In this document: positions 37,746 through 49,087 of the stretch, one piece after another
How positions within the stretch are numbered: position 1 is the first letter of the stretch
How the letters are laid out: the number at the start of each line of letters is the position of its first letter
Source of the DNA: Pseudomonas putida
GTDB lineage: Bacteria > Pseudomonadota > Gammaproteobacteria > Pseudomonadales > Pseudomonadaceae
Direction of reading: 5' to 3'
Assembly (NCBI GenBank): GCA_029953615.1
Contig: CP124529.1
Coordinates: 1,578,998 to 1,642,997 of the forward strand
Length of the DNA stretch: 64,000 bases
Translations under genes and position numbers: made by a program
Notes under the pieces: generated by a model
Seen by the model: only the letters and a program-made list of their open reading frames with translations
What the model was told of the DNA's origin: nothing
The model's database searches: none

Positions 37746-38291
37746 ATGAACCGCACCGGCCGCGCCCTGACCCTGGGCTGCCTGTTGCTTCTTCAGCCCC
37801 TGCTGGCCCTGGCAGAGGGCGGTAACTCGTTGCTGATTCCGGCGACGGGCCGCTGCACCTTGAATGTTCAGCCCGAAGACCTGGCAAACGCCCTCAAGGC
37901 TTGTGAGCAGACGGCAACGACGGGGGATGCCCAGGCGCAATTCGAACTGGGCGAGTACTACTACACGCAAACGCCGAAAAACCTGGGCAAAGCCCTGAAC
38001 TGGTTTGAAAAGGCTTCGCTGCAAGGGCATGCCGAGGCGCAGTACCGCCTGGGCGCCATGTTCTTCCGTGGCGAAGGGGTCAAGGCCAACAATGTGCAGG
38101 CCTACATCCTGCTGAAAATGGCCGCGGTCAACGGCGCCGAGGATGCGCTGGACATGGCCGACGAAGTGACCGAGCAAATGCCCCGCGACGAGCTGGAGCA
38201 TGCCACCCAGGTGCTCGGCCAGATCTTCCGCAAGTACCTGCTGGAGCTGCAGAACGCCGAAGGGCGTACGCCGTTCTCGCCACTCCCCTGA
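37746..38291 (+). CDS. Sel1-repeat exported protein
   Basis: A 181-residue protein with a signal peptide (RALTLGCLLLLQPLLALAEG, cleavage after about residue 24). It then has helical Sel1/TPR-like repeats: AQFELGEYYYTQTPKNLGKA and LNWFEKASLQGHAEAQYRLG, followed by AMFFRGEGVKANNVQAYILL. Such repeats bind partner proteins, here probably in the periplasm. Partner unknown. It is convergent with DUF1820, with stop codons 3 bp apart. Confidence 0.82.
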   Translation: MNRTGRALTLGCLLLLQPLLALAEGGNSLLIPATGRCTLNVQPEDLANALKACEQTATTGDAQAQFELGEYYYTQTPKNLGKALNWFEKASLQGHAEAQYRLGAMFFRGEGVKANNVQAYILLKMAAVNGAEDALDMADEVTEQMPRDELEHATQVLGQIFRKYLLELQNAEGRTPFSPLP

Positions 38292-38294
38292 GGG

Positions 38295-38621
38295 TTACTT
38301 TTCCGGCATCGGCATGGGGAACGGCATCACGTTGCCGCCGCCCTTGGCTTCGCTGATCTTGGCCGTGCCCAGGCGCTCCACCTCGTCGATGCGTACGATC
38401 GAGTGCATCGGCACGAAACTGCGGATCACCCCCTCGAACTGGCTCTTGAGCTTCTCCTCGCCCGGGTCCACTACCAGCTGCGAGCGCTCGCCGAACACGA
38501 ATTCCTCGATTTCCAGGAAACCCCACAGGTCGCTCTGGTAAATCTGCTTGGCATACATCTCGAAGACCTGCCCCTGGTTGAGGAAGATCACTTTATAGAT
38601 GGCAGGTTCGCGTTTGCTCAT
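38295..38621 (-). CDS. DUF1820 family protein
   Basis: A 108-residue soluble protein beginning MSKREPAIYKVIFLNQGQVF and continuing MYAKQIYQSDLWGFLEIEEF, the conserved part of DUF1820. The C-terminus is Gly/Met/Pro-rich. Function unknown. ATG 38621 is where the family begins; a longer upstream frame runs into REP DNA. In other pseudomonads, as I recall, miaB lies between this gene and ybeZ; here only a REP pair does. Confidence 0.85.
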   Translation of the reverse strand: MSKREPAIYKVIFLNQGQVFEMYAKQIYQSDLWGFLEIEEFVFGERSQLVVDPGEEKLKSQFEGVIRSFVPMHSIVRIDEVERLGTAKISEAKGGGNVMPFPMPMPEK

Positions 38622-38664
38622 GTTCGTCGGGATAACACATGCGTAAGAAAAGGCGGGCATCATA

Positions 38665-38773
38665 CCTGTACCGGCCCCTTCGCGGGCAAGCCCGCTCCCA
38701 CAGGTATTGCACCCACCTTCCAAGCGGTGCGGTACCTGTGGGCGCGGGCGTGCCCGCGAAGAGGCCGGAACAG
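38665..38773. repeat. REP inverted-repeat pair (GCGGGC type) at the expected miaB position
   Basis: Arms TACCGGCCCCTTCGCGGGCA and GCCCGCGAAGAGGCCGGAAC. One arm has GGGCGCGGGC in place of GGGAGCGGGC. It occupies the gap between the divergent DUF1820 and ybeZ genes; nothing else is recognisable in 38774-38871. Confidence 0.85.
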
Positions 38774-38871
38774 GCAGTACATACCGTTGAACGTTTCAGT
38801 GCTTTCGCCACTGCCATTCAAGGGTTATTCTTGAGTTCACCTTCATTGCCGTCGAGCGGCTAAAAACGACC

Positions 38872-39871
38872 TTGAACGCACCCATACAACCCCATCGTTT
38901 CATCCTCGAACCTTTCGAGGCCCATCGTTTCGCCAACTTGTGCGGCCAGTTCGACGAGCACCTGCGCCTGATCGAACAGCGCCTGGCCATCGAGATTGCG
39001 CAACCGCGGCAATCAGTTCGAGCTGATCGGCGAACCCAAGACCACCTCCGCTGCCGAACAGCTGCTGCGCCGTCTCTACCGAGAGACCAAGGCCAGCGAT
39101 CTGTCCCCGGAAACCGTGCACCTGTACCTGCAGGAATCGACCGTCGAGAACATCGACAACCCGGCCGTCAACGAGGTCAGCGTGTCGCTGCGCACGCGCA
39201 AGGGCAACATTCGTCCACGCGGGGTCAACCAGCAACGCTACGTCAAGGAAATCCTGGCCAACGACATCAATTTCGGTATCGGCCCGGCCGGTACCGGCAA
39301 GACGTACCTGGCCGTGGCCTGCGCCGTGGACGCGCTGGAGCGGGAACAGGTGCGCCGCATCCTGCTGGTGCGCCCGGCGGTCGAGGCTGGCGAAAAGCTC
39401 GGCTTCCTGCCCGGCGACCTGGCCCAGAAGATCGACCCGTACCTGCGCCCGCTGTACGACGCCCTGTACGAAATGCTCGGCTTCGAACACGTGGCCAAGC
39501 TGATCGAGCGCCAGGTGATCGAGATCGCCCCGCTGGCCTACATGCGTGGCCGCACCCTGAACAACAGCTTCATCATCCTCGACGAAAGCCAGAACACCAC
39601 GCTGGAACAGATGAAGATGTTCCTTACCCGTATCGGCTTCGGCTCCACAGCGGTGATCACTGGTGACATCACCCAGGTTGACCTGCCCCGCGGCACCAAG
39701 TCGGGTCTGGCGCACGTCATCGAGGTGCTGAAGGACGTTCCGGGGATCAGTTTCACCCACTTCCAACCCAAAGATGTGGTTCGTCACCCACTGGTACAGC
39801 GCATTGTCGAGGCCTACGACCGCTTCGATGCCCGCCAGGCCAAGCCCGAGGCGCCCGGCAAAGATGCTTGA
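38872..39871 (+). CDS. ybeZ: PhoH-like ATPase YbeZ, frame interrupted near 38998
   Basis: A PhoH-family ATPase thought to work with YbeY in ribosomal RNA handling. The first frame starts at a TTG at 38872 ([20 protein letters not shown]) and reaches RLAIEI; the main frame then gives [20 protein letters not shown]. Removing one G at about 38998 (ATTGCGC to ATTCGC) joins them into about 332 residues. The P-loop is [15 protein letters not shown], Walker B is [11 protein letters not shown], and [16 protein letters not shown] follows. It overlaps ybeY by 8 bp. No good ribosome-binding site precedes the TTG. Confidence 0.88.
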
Positions 39872-40337
39872 ACTCGATATTCAACGGGCCACGGATGACG
39901 CCGCCCCGGATGACACCGCCTTTCGCCGTTGGTGCGAACTGGCCCTGCGCCAGCGCAGCGCCGATTCGGAAATGACCATTCGCCTGGTCGACGAAGCCGA
40001 AGGCCGCGAGCTGAACCACACCTACCGGCACAAGGACTACGCGACCAATGTGCTGTCGTTCCCGGCCGACGTCCCCGACGACCTGCTCGATATCCCGCTG
40101 CTGGGCGACCTGGTGATCTGCGTGCCAGTGGTCGAGCGCGAAGCCGCCGAGCAGGGCAAGTCGCTGGAAGCACACTGGGCGCACCTGGTCATCCACGGTT
40201 GCCTGCACTTGCTCGGTTACGACCACATCGAGGATGAGGAAGCCGAGGAAATGGAAGGCCTGGAACGGGAATTGCTGGCAGAACTGGGTCATCCCGACCC
40301 GTACGCCGACGATGAAACCGACACCCTCACACACTGA
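39864..40337 (+). CDS. ybeY: Endoribonuclease YbeY (16S rRNA 3'-end maturation)
   Basis: A 157-residue zinc metallo-RNase for 16S rRNA processing and ribosome quality control. The zinc motif HxxxHxxxxxH is [11 protein letters not shown], and the upstream block is [17 protein letters not shown]. It overlaps the end of ybeZ by 8 bp, so the two are translationally coupled. corC follows after 25 bp. Confidence 0.94.
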   Translation: MLELDIQRATDDAAPDDTAFRRWCELALRQRSADSEMTIRLVDEAEGRELNHTYRHKDYATNVLSFPADVPDDLLDIPLLGDLVICVPVVEREAAEQGKSLEAHWAHLVIHGCLHLLGYDHIEDEEAEEMEGLERELLAELGHPDPYADDETDTLTH

Positions 40338-40362
40338 TACACGAAGGATCACGAGAACCGCC

Positions 40363-41202
40363 ATGAGCGAAGATCGATCGAGCAACGGGCAGAAGTCCTG
40401 GCTGGGTAAACTGACCCAGGCTTTTGCCCATGAGCCGAAAAACCGCCAGCAACTCCTTGAGCTGCTGCGCGAAGCCCATCAGAACAAACTGCTGGACAGC
40501 GAAGCGCTGACCATCGTCGAAGGCGCCATCCAGGTGGCCGACCTGCAGGTTCGCGACATCATGGTGCCGCGTTCGCAGATGATCAGCATCAAGGCCAGCC
40601 AGTCGCCCCGCGAGTTCCTGCCGGCGGTGATCGACGCCGCGCACTCGCGCTACCCGGTGATCGGCGAAAGCCACGACGATGTGCTCGGGATCCTGCTCGC
40701 CAAAGACCTGCTGCCGCTGATCCTCAAGGAGAACGGCGACAGCTTCAACATCAAGGACCTGCTGCGCCCGGCCACTTTCGTGCCCGAGTCCAAGCGCCTG
40801 AACGTGCTGCTGCGCGAGTTCCGCGCCAACCATAACCACATGGCCATCGTCATCGACGAATACGGCGGGGTGGCCGGCCTGGTCACCATCGAGGACGTGC
40901 TGGAGCAGATTGTCGGCGACATCGAGGACGAGCATGACGTCGAGGAAGACAGCTACATCAAGCCGCTGCCCAGCGGTGACTTCCTGGTCAAGGCACTTAC
41001 CCCGATCGAAAACTTCAACGAGTTCTTCGACAGCGAATTCTCCGATGACGAGTTCGACACGGTCGGCGGCCTGGTGATGAGCGCGTTCGGTCACCTGCCC
41101 AAGCGCAACGAAACCACCGAGATCGGCCCTTACAAGTTCCGTATTCTCAATGCCGACAGCCGGCGGATACACTTGCTGCGCCTGACACCGATCACCCGTT
41201 AA
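40363..41202 (+). CDS. corC: CorC/YbeX: CBS-domain protein of Mg/Co homeostasis
   Basis: A 279-residue cytoplasmic protein with two CBS domains (about 65-190: VRDIMVPRSQMISIKASQSP and VIDEYGGVAGLVTIEDVLEQ) and the C-terminal CorC/HlyC FAD-like domain (FNEFFDSEFSDDEFDTVGGL). Associated with magnesium and cobalt efflux and, in E. coli, ribosome metabolism. It lies between ybeY and lnt, 8 bp before lnt. ATG 40363. Confidence 0.93.
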   Translation: MSEDRSSNGQKSWLGKLTQAFAHEPKNRQQLLELLREAHQNKLLDSEALTIVEGAIQVADLQVRDIMVPRSQMISIKASQSPREFLPAVIDAAHSRYPVIGESHDDVLGILLAKDLLPLILKENGDSFNIKDLLRPATFVPESKRLNVLLREFRANHNHMAIVIDEYGGVAGLVTIEDVLEQIVGDIEDEHDVEEDSYIKPLPSGDFLVKALTPIENFNEFFDSEFSDDEFDTVGGLVMSAFGHLPKRNETTEIGPYKFRILNADSRRIHLLRLTPITR

Positions 41203-41210
41203 GGACGAAC

Positions 41211-42729
41211 ATGCGTTGGATCACCCGCCCCGGCTGGCCCGGTAACCTGCTGGCCCTGGCGGCCGGCGCCTCCACTCTCCTGGCCCTGGCGCCATTCGAC
41301 ATCTGGCCATTGGCCGTGTTGTCCATCGCCCTGCTCTACCTTGGCCTGCGCGAGCTCAGCCCGCGCCAGGCCATGTGGCGTGGCTGGTGGTTCGGCTTCG
41401 GCCTGTACGGCGCCGGCACCTGGTGGATCTACGTCAGCATGAACACCTACGGTGGCGCCTCGCCGCTGCTGGCGATCGTGCTGCTGCTGGCGTTCTTACG
41501 CCGCCCTGGCCTGGTTCTTCGCCCTGCCCACCTGGCTGTGGGCCCGCTGGTTGCGGCGCACCGAAGCACCGCTGGCCGACGCCCTGTGCTTCGCCGCCCT
41601 GTGGCTGCTGCAAGAGGCCTTCCGCGGCTGGTTCCTGACCGGTTTTCCCTGGCTCTACGCCGGCTACAGCCAGCTGGACGGCCCACTGGCCGGCCTGGCA
41701 CCGCTGGGTGGCGTGTGGCTGATTTCCTTCGCCCTGGCCCTGACCGCTGCGCTGCTGTGCAACCTGCACCGCCTGCGCGCCCGCCCCTCGTTCCTGGCGG
41801 TGGGCTGCCTGCTATTGCTGGCCCCTTGGGTGCTGGGCCTGGCGCTCAAGGGCCATGCCTGGACCAAGCCGGCGGGTGACCCGTTGAAAGTGGCAGCCAT
41901 TCAAGGCAACGTCGCGCAGGACCTGAAATGGGACCCGGCACACATCGACGCGCAACTGGCGCTGTACCGTGACCTGAGTTTCAGCTCCAAACCGGTGGAC
42001 CTGCTGGTGTGGCCGGAAACCGCGGTGCCGGTGCTCAAGGATCAGGCCCAGGGTTACATCGACGTGATGGGCCGCTTCGCCGCCGAGCGGCATTCGGCAC
42101 TGATCACCGGGGTGCCGGTGCGTGAAGTGGTGCATCACCAGCGCCGCTACTACAACGGCATCACCGTTACCGGTGAAGGCGATGGCACCTACCTCAAGCA
42201 GAAGCTGGTGCCGTTTGGCGAGTACGTGCCGCTGCAGGACATGCTGCGTGGCGCTATCGAGTTCTTCAACCTGCCCATGTCGGACTTCGCCCGTGGGCCG
42301 GAAGACCAGCCGTTGCTGCAGGCCAAGGGCTTCCAGATTGCGCCGTACATCTGCTACGAAGTGGTCTACCCCGAGTTCGCCGCCGGCCTGGCGGCCCGCA
42401 GCGACCTGTTGCTGACCATCAGCAACGACACCTGGTTCGGCACCTCGATCGGCCCTTTGCAGCACCTGCAGATGGCGCAGATGCGCGCGCTGGAAGCCGG
42501 GCGCTGGATGATCCGTGCCACCAACAACGGTGTGACCGCATTGATCGACCCGTTTGGCCGCATTACCACGCAGGTGCCGCAGTTCCAGCAGGCGGTGCTG
42601 TATGGCGAAGTGGTGCCGATGCAGCAGCTGACGCCTTACCTGCAATGGCGGTCGTGGCCGCTGGCGATTGTCTGTGGATTGCTCCTGGGTTGGGCATTGC
42701 TGGCCGGGCGCATTGCCAAGACTGTTTGA
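41211..42729 (+). CDS. lnt: Apolipoprotein N-acyltransferase, frame interrupted near 41498
   Basis: Adds the third acyl chain to lipoproteins at the inner membrane; normally essential in gamma-proteobacteria. The first frame gives the N-terminal helices to LLAIVLLLAF; the second resumes with AALAWFFALPTWLWARWLRR. Removing one A at about 41498 (TTCTTACG to TTCTTCG) joins them into about 505 residues. The nitrilase-type catalytic residues are all present: Glu in VWPETAVPVL, Lys in YLKQKLVPFGEYVPL, Cys in APYICYEVVYPEF. As it is essential, the break is probably a sequence error. Confidence 0.9.
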
Positions 42730-42734
42730 GTTTT

Positions 42735-42843
42735 CCTGTACCGGCCTCTTCGCGGGCTTGCCCGCTCCCACAGGTACTGCGCACGCCTCAAGGGCTGTGA
42801 GAGCCTGTGGGAGCGGGCAAGCCCGCGAAGAGGCCGGTACAGG
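42735..42843. repeat. REP inverted-repeat pair (GCGGGC type)
   Basis: Arms CTGTACCGGCCTCTTCGCGG and CCGCGAAGAGGCCGGTACAG are perfect over 20 bp or more, the most symmetric GCGGGC locus in the window. It lies between the convergent lnt and YdcF genes. Confidence 0.88.
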
Positions 42844-42854
42844 CAATACAGGTT

Positions 42855-43616
42855 TCAATAGAACAGCCTATACCCCACCAACCCCGCCACTTCGTTGAGC
42901 AACTGCCCGCTCTGCCACATCGCCCGGCTCTCCGGTAGCAATCCGCCGAACGGCCGCGCATGATCGTGCCCGAGGAACCCGACCGGCGCCGGCACCACCT
43001 CGAACCCCGCCTGCTCGAAGCTCCAGCGCGAGCGCCGCATGTGCCAGGCCTGGGTCACCACGACCACCCGGCGAATCCCCAACGGCTGCAGCACCTTGGC
43101 GGTGAGCCGGGCATTCTCCCAGGTGGTGCGGCTGCCCTCCTCCCGCCATTTCACCTCGACACCGAAATCTTCACGCAGGCGATCAGCCATCAACTGCGCC
43201 TCGCTCGGCGGCGAGCCATAGTGCAACCCGCCACTGGTCAACACCGGCAAGCCCGAAGCCTTGGCCAGGCGCGCGGCAAAGCGCATGCGCTCCAGCGCTG
43301 TGGCTGTGGGCTGGTCGCTACCGCCCCAGGCCGGGTCACCCCGCTCACGCCCCGCGCCCAGCACCACAATCGCGTCCGCCCGGCTTGCCAGGCCAGCCCA
43401 ATCGCCGACTGCCAGCGGCGCTTCCGTCTCGAGCACACGAGCGGTTTCCTGCACCACCAGCGGCAGGCTCATCAACCACAGACCACCAAGGCCCACGGCA
43501 AAGCACAGCGCTGCCAGCCTGGGCCGCCGGCGACGCAGCCACCACGCCACGAGCAGCAGCAGGAACAGGACGCCCGGCGGCATCAGCCATTGTTTGATGA
43601 AGAATCGGATCGGCAT
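42855..43616 (-). CDS. YdcF/ElyC-family (DUF218) envelope protein
   Basis: A 253-residue protein with two N-terminal membrane helices (PPGVLFLLLLVAWWLRRRRP and LCFAVGLGGLWLMSLPLVV) and a periplasmic DUF218 domain: ADAIVVLGAGRERG, GLPVLTSGGLHYGSPPSEAQ, SRTTWENARLTAKVL and VVVVTQAWHMRRSRWSFE. ElyC in E. coli acts in cell-envelope integrity and lipid-carrier metabolism. I start at ATG 43616, 6-7 nt after GGAGGT; a GTG three codons earlier overlaps that site. Confidence 0.85.
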   Translation of the reverse strand: MPIRFFIKQWLMPPGVLFLLLLVAWWLRRRRPRLAALCFAVGLGGLWLMSLPLVVQETARVLETEAPLAVGDWAGLASRADAIVVLGAGRERGDPAWGGSDQPTATALERMRFAARLAKASGLPVLTSGGLHYGSPPSEAQLMADRLREDFGVEVKWREEGSRTTWENARLTAKVLQPLGIRRVVVVTQAWHMRRSRWSFEQAGFEVVPAPVGFLGHDHARPFGGLLPESRAMWQSGQLLNEVAGLVGYRLFY

Positions 43617-43751
43617 TGGCCACACCTCCTTGGCAGGCGTGCAGCCTAGAAGGATCGACGCCGGTCGACAAGGCTGCGACCGGCGCCGATCATGAGCTGT
43701 ATAAATTTGAAGAACCGGCGCGCTATAGCCTGTGCCTGGCGCCCTGAACGG

Positions 43752-44066
43752 CTAGCGATGTGGCAGCGTCCTGGATCTCGCCGTGCTGGCGGGGCGTTTC
43801 TTGTCCTTGAGCCAGATGATCTTGGCCGATGTCGGCTCCGCTTGCGGGTAACTGCCAACACAGGCGTTGTGGCGTTCCGGGAGGGAATCCAGGTAGGCCT
43901 TGATCAGTTCGAACTCTGCGTGGCTCAGGCCACGCAATTCCAGCTCGGCTGGCATTTCGTCGCGCAATCGCACCGAAGTCCTGGCCACTTCCAGTGCCAG
44001 GCCAAGCCGGTCGATCAGGCGTTCGTATAGCTCCGGTCTGATTGCGGGTAGCTGCGTCTCTCCCAT
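43752..44066 (-). CDS. Hypothetical protein
   Basis: A 104-residue soluble protein that I cannot assign. The N-terminal 60 residues look helical (YERLIDRLGLALEVARTSVR and AELELRGLSHAEFELIKAYL), and the C-terminus is basic with KIIWLKDKKRP. AGGTG lies 6 nt before ATG 44066. It is divergent from leuS, with a 227-bp gap holding the leuS promoter and no leader element that I recognise. Confidence 0.7.
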   Translation of the reverse strand: MGETQLPAIRPELYERLIDRLGLALEVARTSVRLRDEMPAELELRGLSHAEFELIKAYLDSLPERHNACVGSYPQAEPTSAKIIWLKDKKRPASTARSRTLPHR

Positions 44067-44221
44067 CCGTTCACCTCATTGAAGATAAGAATATCTCCCC
44101 CCACACCTGAGCTTAGCGTCGCTGCAAAAAGCAGCCGTGCGCCGCGACCAGCGGGCATTCGCAACGAAGGTTTCCCACGATGCGCGGCGCTGCTGTATGC
44201 TACGGCGTTCACTCTAAATGA

Positions 44222-46901
<2,680 letters not shown>

Positions 46902-46908
46902 TGGCAAC

Positions 46909-46935
46909 GCCCGCCCGCAGCCACTGCGGGCGGGC
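46909..46935. promoter_or_regulatory. Strong hairpin between leuS and lptE
   Basis: GCCCGCCCGCAG pairs perfectly with CTGCGGGCGGGC around a CCA loop (12-bp stem, 8 bp after the leuS stop). There is no T-run, so it is not a typical intrinsic terminator. It may protect the leuS mRNA end while lptE is co-transcribed. Confidence 0.6.
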
Positions 46936-46962
46936 GGAACAGGCCCACAAGGGAGCAACAAC

Positions 46963-47568
46963 ATGATCAAACGCAATTTGCTGGTAATCGGCCTGGCGGT
47001 CATGCTCAGCGCCTGCGGTTTCCAGCTGCGCGGCACCGGCTCCACCGAGCTGAGCGTGAAGGAAATGGACGTCAGTGCACGCAACGCCTACGGCCCGACC
47101 GTGCTTCAGCTGCGTGAAGTACTGAAGCGTAGCGGCGTCAACGTGCACGCCGGCGCACCGTACCGTCTGGTACTGACCAACGAGCAGGAGCGCGAGCGCT
47201 CGGCGACCTACAACAGTGGTAACCGTACCGCCGAGTACGAGCTGACCACCGTGCTGAACTACAGCATCCAGGGCCTGAACAACCTGGAGCTGATGAGCGA
47301 CAAGCTGGAAGTGCGCAAGATCTACCTGCGTGACGGTTCGAACATCACCGGCTCCGAGCAGGAGGCCAACCGCGCCCGTGAAGAAATGCGTCGCGACCTG
47401 GTCAACGCCATGGTCGTTCGCCTGCAGATGCTGACCCCGTCCCAGCTGGACGAGCTGCAACGTCAAGCCGACGAGCGTGCCAAGGCCGAAGCCGCTGCGC
47501 TGGAGGCCGCACGCCGCCAGCAGGCCGAAACGCCTCAGCAATCGCCACTGGAAGTACCGGGCAACTAA
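46963..47568 (+). CDS. lptE: LPS-assembly lipoprotein LptE
   Basis: Plugs the LptD outer-membrane barrel in lipopolysaccharide export. The 201-residue protein has signal and lipobox LSAC (Cys18), then the family start GFQLRGTGSTELSVKEMDVS and the middle ELTTVLNYSIQGLNNLELMS. The C-terminal 40 residues form an Ala/Gln/Glu-rich helix beyond the core, common in pseudomonads. leuS-lptE-holA order is conserved in gamma-proteobacteria. Confidence 0.93.
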   Translation: MIKRNLLVIGLAVMLSACGFQLRGTGSTELSVKEMDVSARNAYGPTVLQLREVLKRSGVNVHAGAPYRLVLTNEQERERSATYNSGNRTAEYELTTVLNYSIQGLNNLELMSDKLEVRKIYLRDGSNITGSEQEANRAREEMRRDLVNAMVVRLQMLTPSQLDELQRQADERAKAEAAALEAARRQQAETPQQSPLEVPGN

Positions 47569-47574
47569 GCCCGA

Positions 47575-47598
47575 GCGGGGTACCTTCGGGTACCCCGC
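47575..47598. promoter_or_regulatory. UUCG-tetraloop hairpin before holA
   Basis: GCGGGGTACC pairs with GGTACCCCGC around TTCG, an especially stable C(UUCG)G tetraloop, 6 bp after the lptE stop and 9 bp before the holA ATG. No T-run follows. holA has no clear Shine-Dalgarno, so the hairpin could limit or reset its translation. Confidence 0.6.
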
Positions 47599-47607
47599 CT
47601 GTTCCCC

Positions 47608-48645
47608 ATGAAGCTCGCCCCCGCCCAACTCAACAAGCACCTGCAAGGCGCCCTGGCACCGGTCTACGTGGTCAGCGGCGACGACCCGCTGCTGTGCCAG
47701 GAAGCCGCCGACGCCATCCGCAACGCCGCTCGCCAGCAGGGTTTCGACGAACGCCAGGTATTCAGCGCCGACGCCAACTTCGACTGGGGCACGCTGCTCC
47801 AGGCCGGCGCCAGCCTGTCCCTGTTCGCCCAGCGCCGCCTGCTGGAACTACGCCTGCCCTCGGGCAAGCCCGGTGACAAGGGCGCCGCTGCACTGATGGA
47901 ATACTGCGCCAATCCCGCCGAAGACACCCTGCTGCTGGTCAGCCTGCCCAAGCTCGATGGCAGCGCGCAAAAGACCAAGTGGGGCAAGGCCCTGATCGAA
48001 GGTGCCCATTGCCAGTTCATCCAGATCTGGCCGGTGGATGTGCACCAGTTGCCACAGTGGATCAACCAGCGCCTGCAGCAGGCCGGCCTGTCGGCACAGC
48101 GAGACGCCGTCGACCTGATCGCCACACGTGTGGAAGGCAACCTGCTGGCTGCCGCGCAGGAAATCGAAAAGCTCAAACTGCTCGCCGAGGGCAACCAGAT
48201 CACCGTGGAGACCGTGCAGGCTGCCGTCGCCGACAGCGCCCGCTTCGATGTCTTCGGCCTGGTCGATGCCATTCTCAACGGCGAAGCCGCGCATGCCCTG
48301 CGCATGCTCGATGGCTTGCGTGGGGAAGGCGTGGAGCCACCGGTGATTCTCTGGGCCCTGGCCCGGGAGCTGCGTCAGCTGGCCGGGCTGGCCCAGCAGT
48401 TCAGCCAGGGTGTACCGCTGGACAAGGCCTTCAGCCAGGCCCGCCCGCCGGTCTGGGACAAGCGCCGCCCTTTGGTCAGCAAGGCCCTGCAGCGCCTGTC
48501 GGCGCAGCGCTGGGCGCAGTTGCTGCAAGATGCCCAGCGTATCGATGCGCAAATCAAGGGCCAGGCCGAGGGTTCACCCTGGACGGGCCTGGCGCGCTTG
48601 TCGCTGCTGATGGCCGGCCAGCGCCTCACACTCCCTCCCGAGTAA
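47608..48645 (+). CDS. holA: DNA polymerase III delta subunit
   Basis: The 345-residue delta subunit of the clamp loader opens the beta clamp. It begins MKLAPAQLNKHLQGALAPVY, with VVSGDDPLLCQEAADAIRNA in the nucleotide-free AAA-like domain and LSLFAQRRLLELRLPSGKPG, the clamp-binding region. The C-terminal collar part has FDVFGLVDAILNGEAAHALR. ATG 47608 lies 9 bp past a UUCG hairpin. Confidence 0.93.
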   Translation: MKLAPAQLNKHLQGALAPVYVVSGDDPLLCQEAADAIRNAARQQGFDERQVFSADANFDWGTLLQAGASLSLFAQRRLLELRLPSGKPGDKGAAALMEYCANPAEDTLLLVSLPKLDGSAQKTKWGKALIEGAHCQFIQIWPVDVHQLPQWINQRLQQAGLSAQRDAVDLIATRVEGNLLAAAQEIEKLKLLAEGNQITVETVQAAVADSARFDVFGLVDAILNGEAAHALRMLDGLRGEGVEPPVILWALARELRQLAGLAQQFSQGVPLDKAFSQARPPVWDKRRPLVSKALQRLSAQRWAQLLQDAQRIDAQIKGQAEGSPWTGLARLSLLMAGQRLTLPPE

Positions 48646-48653
48646 CTGGGGCC

Positions 48654-48758
48654 GTTGTGGGAGCGGGCATGCCCGCGAATCAGGCGACGCGGTGGATGGC
48701 ACCGGCTTCGCCGGTGTTCGCGGCGGTTCGACGCCTCGACACGCCCGCTCCCACAGGG
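48654..48758. repeat. Degenerate REP pair
   Basis: The left arm GTGGGAGCGGGCATGCCCGC is good; the right arm (CGACACGCCCGCTCCCACAG) has lost part of its inner palindrome. The centre has GGCACCGGCTTCGCCGGTGT, a further hairpin. It starts 9 bp after the holA stop. Confidence 0.75.
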
Positions 48759-48862
48759 CTGCAATGCCCCCAACATCTCGACCATATACACAATCAATTG
48801 GCCCCACCCTGCCCCAAGCCCTACAGTGCGCTGCGAAACCCACCCAACCGGGGAACCCCGCC

Positions 48863-49027
48863 ATGAGCAAAAAGCCGAAAAAGCACGGCCCCAACAAGGC
48901 CAAGTCAATCATCGCCCAACCGCTGTTCCGCTGCCGACAGGAACGACCGGACAAGGGCAAAGGCAGCTACCGCCGCGAAGCCTTCCAATCGAGAGATTGG
49001 GAGGCTTCCTACTTTTTGGCAGCATGA
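48863..49027 (+). CDS. arfA: Alternative ribosome-rescue factor A
   Basis: A 54-residue protein (MSKKPKKHGPNKAKSIIAQP) with PLFRCRQERPDKGKGSYRRE and WEAS, matching E. coli ArfA (DPLFRQR, KGKGSY, NWEAS). ArfA lets release factor 2 free ribosomes stalled on mRNAs without a stop codon when tmRNA fails. GGGGAA lies about 7 nt before ATG 48863. An intrinsic terminator sits inside the coding sequence, so most transcripts should end before the stop codon. This makes a truncated, normally tmRNA-tagged product, the known ArfA control circuit. A transglycosylase gene follows. Confidence 0.85.
   Translation: MSKKPKKHGPNKAKSIIAQPLFRCRQERPDKGKGSYRREAFQSRDWEASYFLAA
48977..49017 (+). terminator. Intrinsic terminator inside arfA
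   Basis: GAAGCCTTCCAATC (48977-48990) pairs with GATTGGGAGGCTTC (48995-49008) as a 14-bp stem with one G-T pair and a GAGA loop. CCTAC and TTTTT (49013-49017) follow. It ends before the TGA at 49025. Confidence 0.85.
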
Positions 49028-49087
49028 AAGCATCGAAAGCGCAGGCATGGTATGGTCGTCACCTGACCTGCAATTCTGGATCTGTGC

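Noticed and set aside
41490..41505. Programmed frameshift in lnt (and likewise leuS)
   Set aside because: No slippery heptamer, downstream pseudoknot or internal Shine-Dalgarno, and such control is not known for these genes. A sequence error explains all six breaks.
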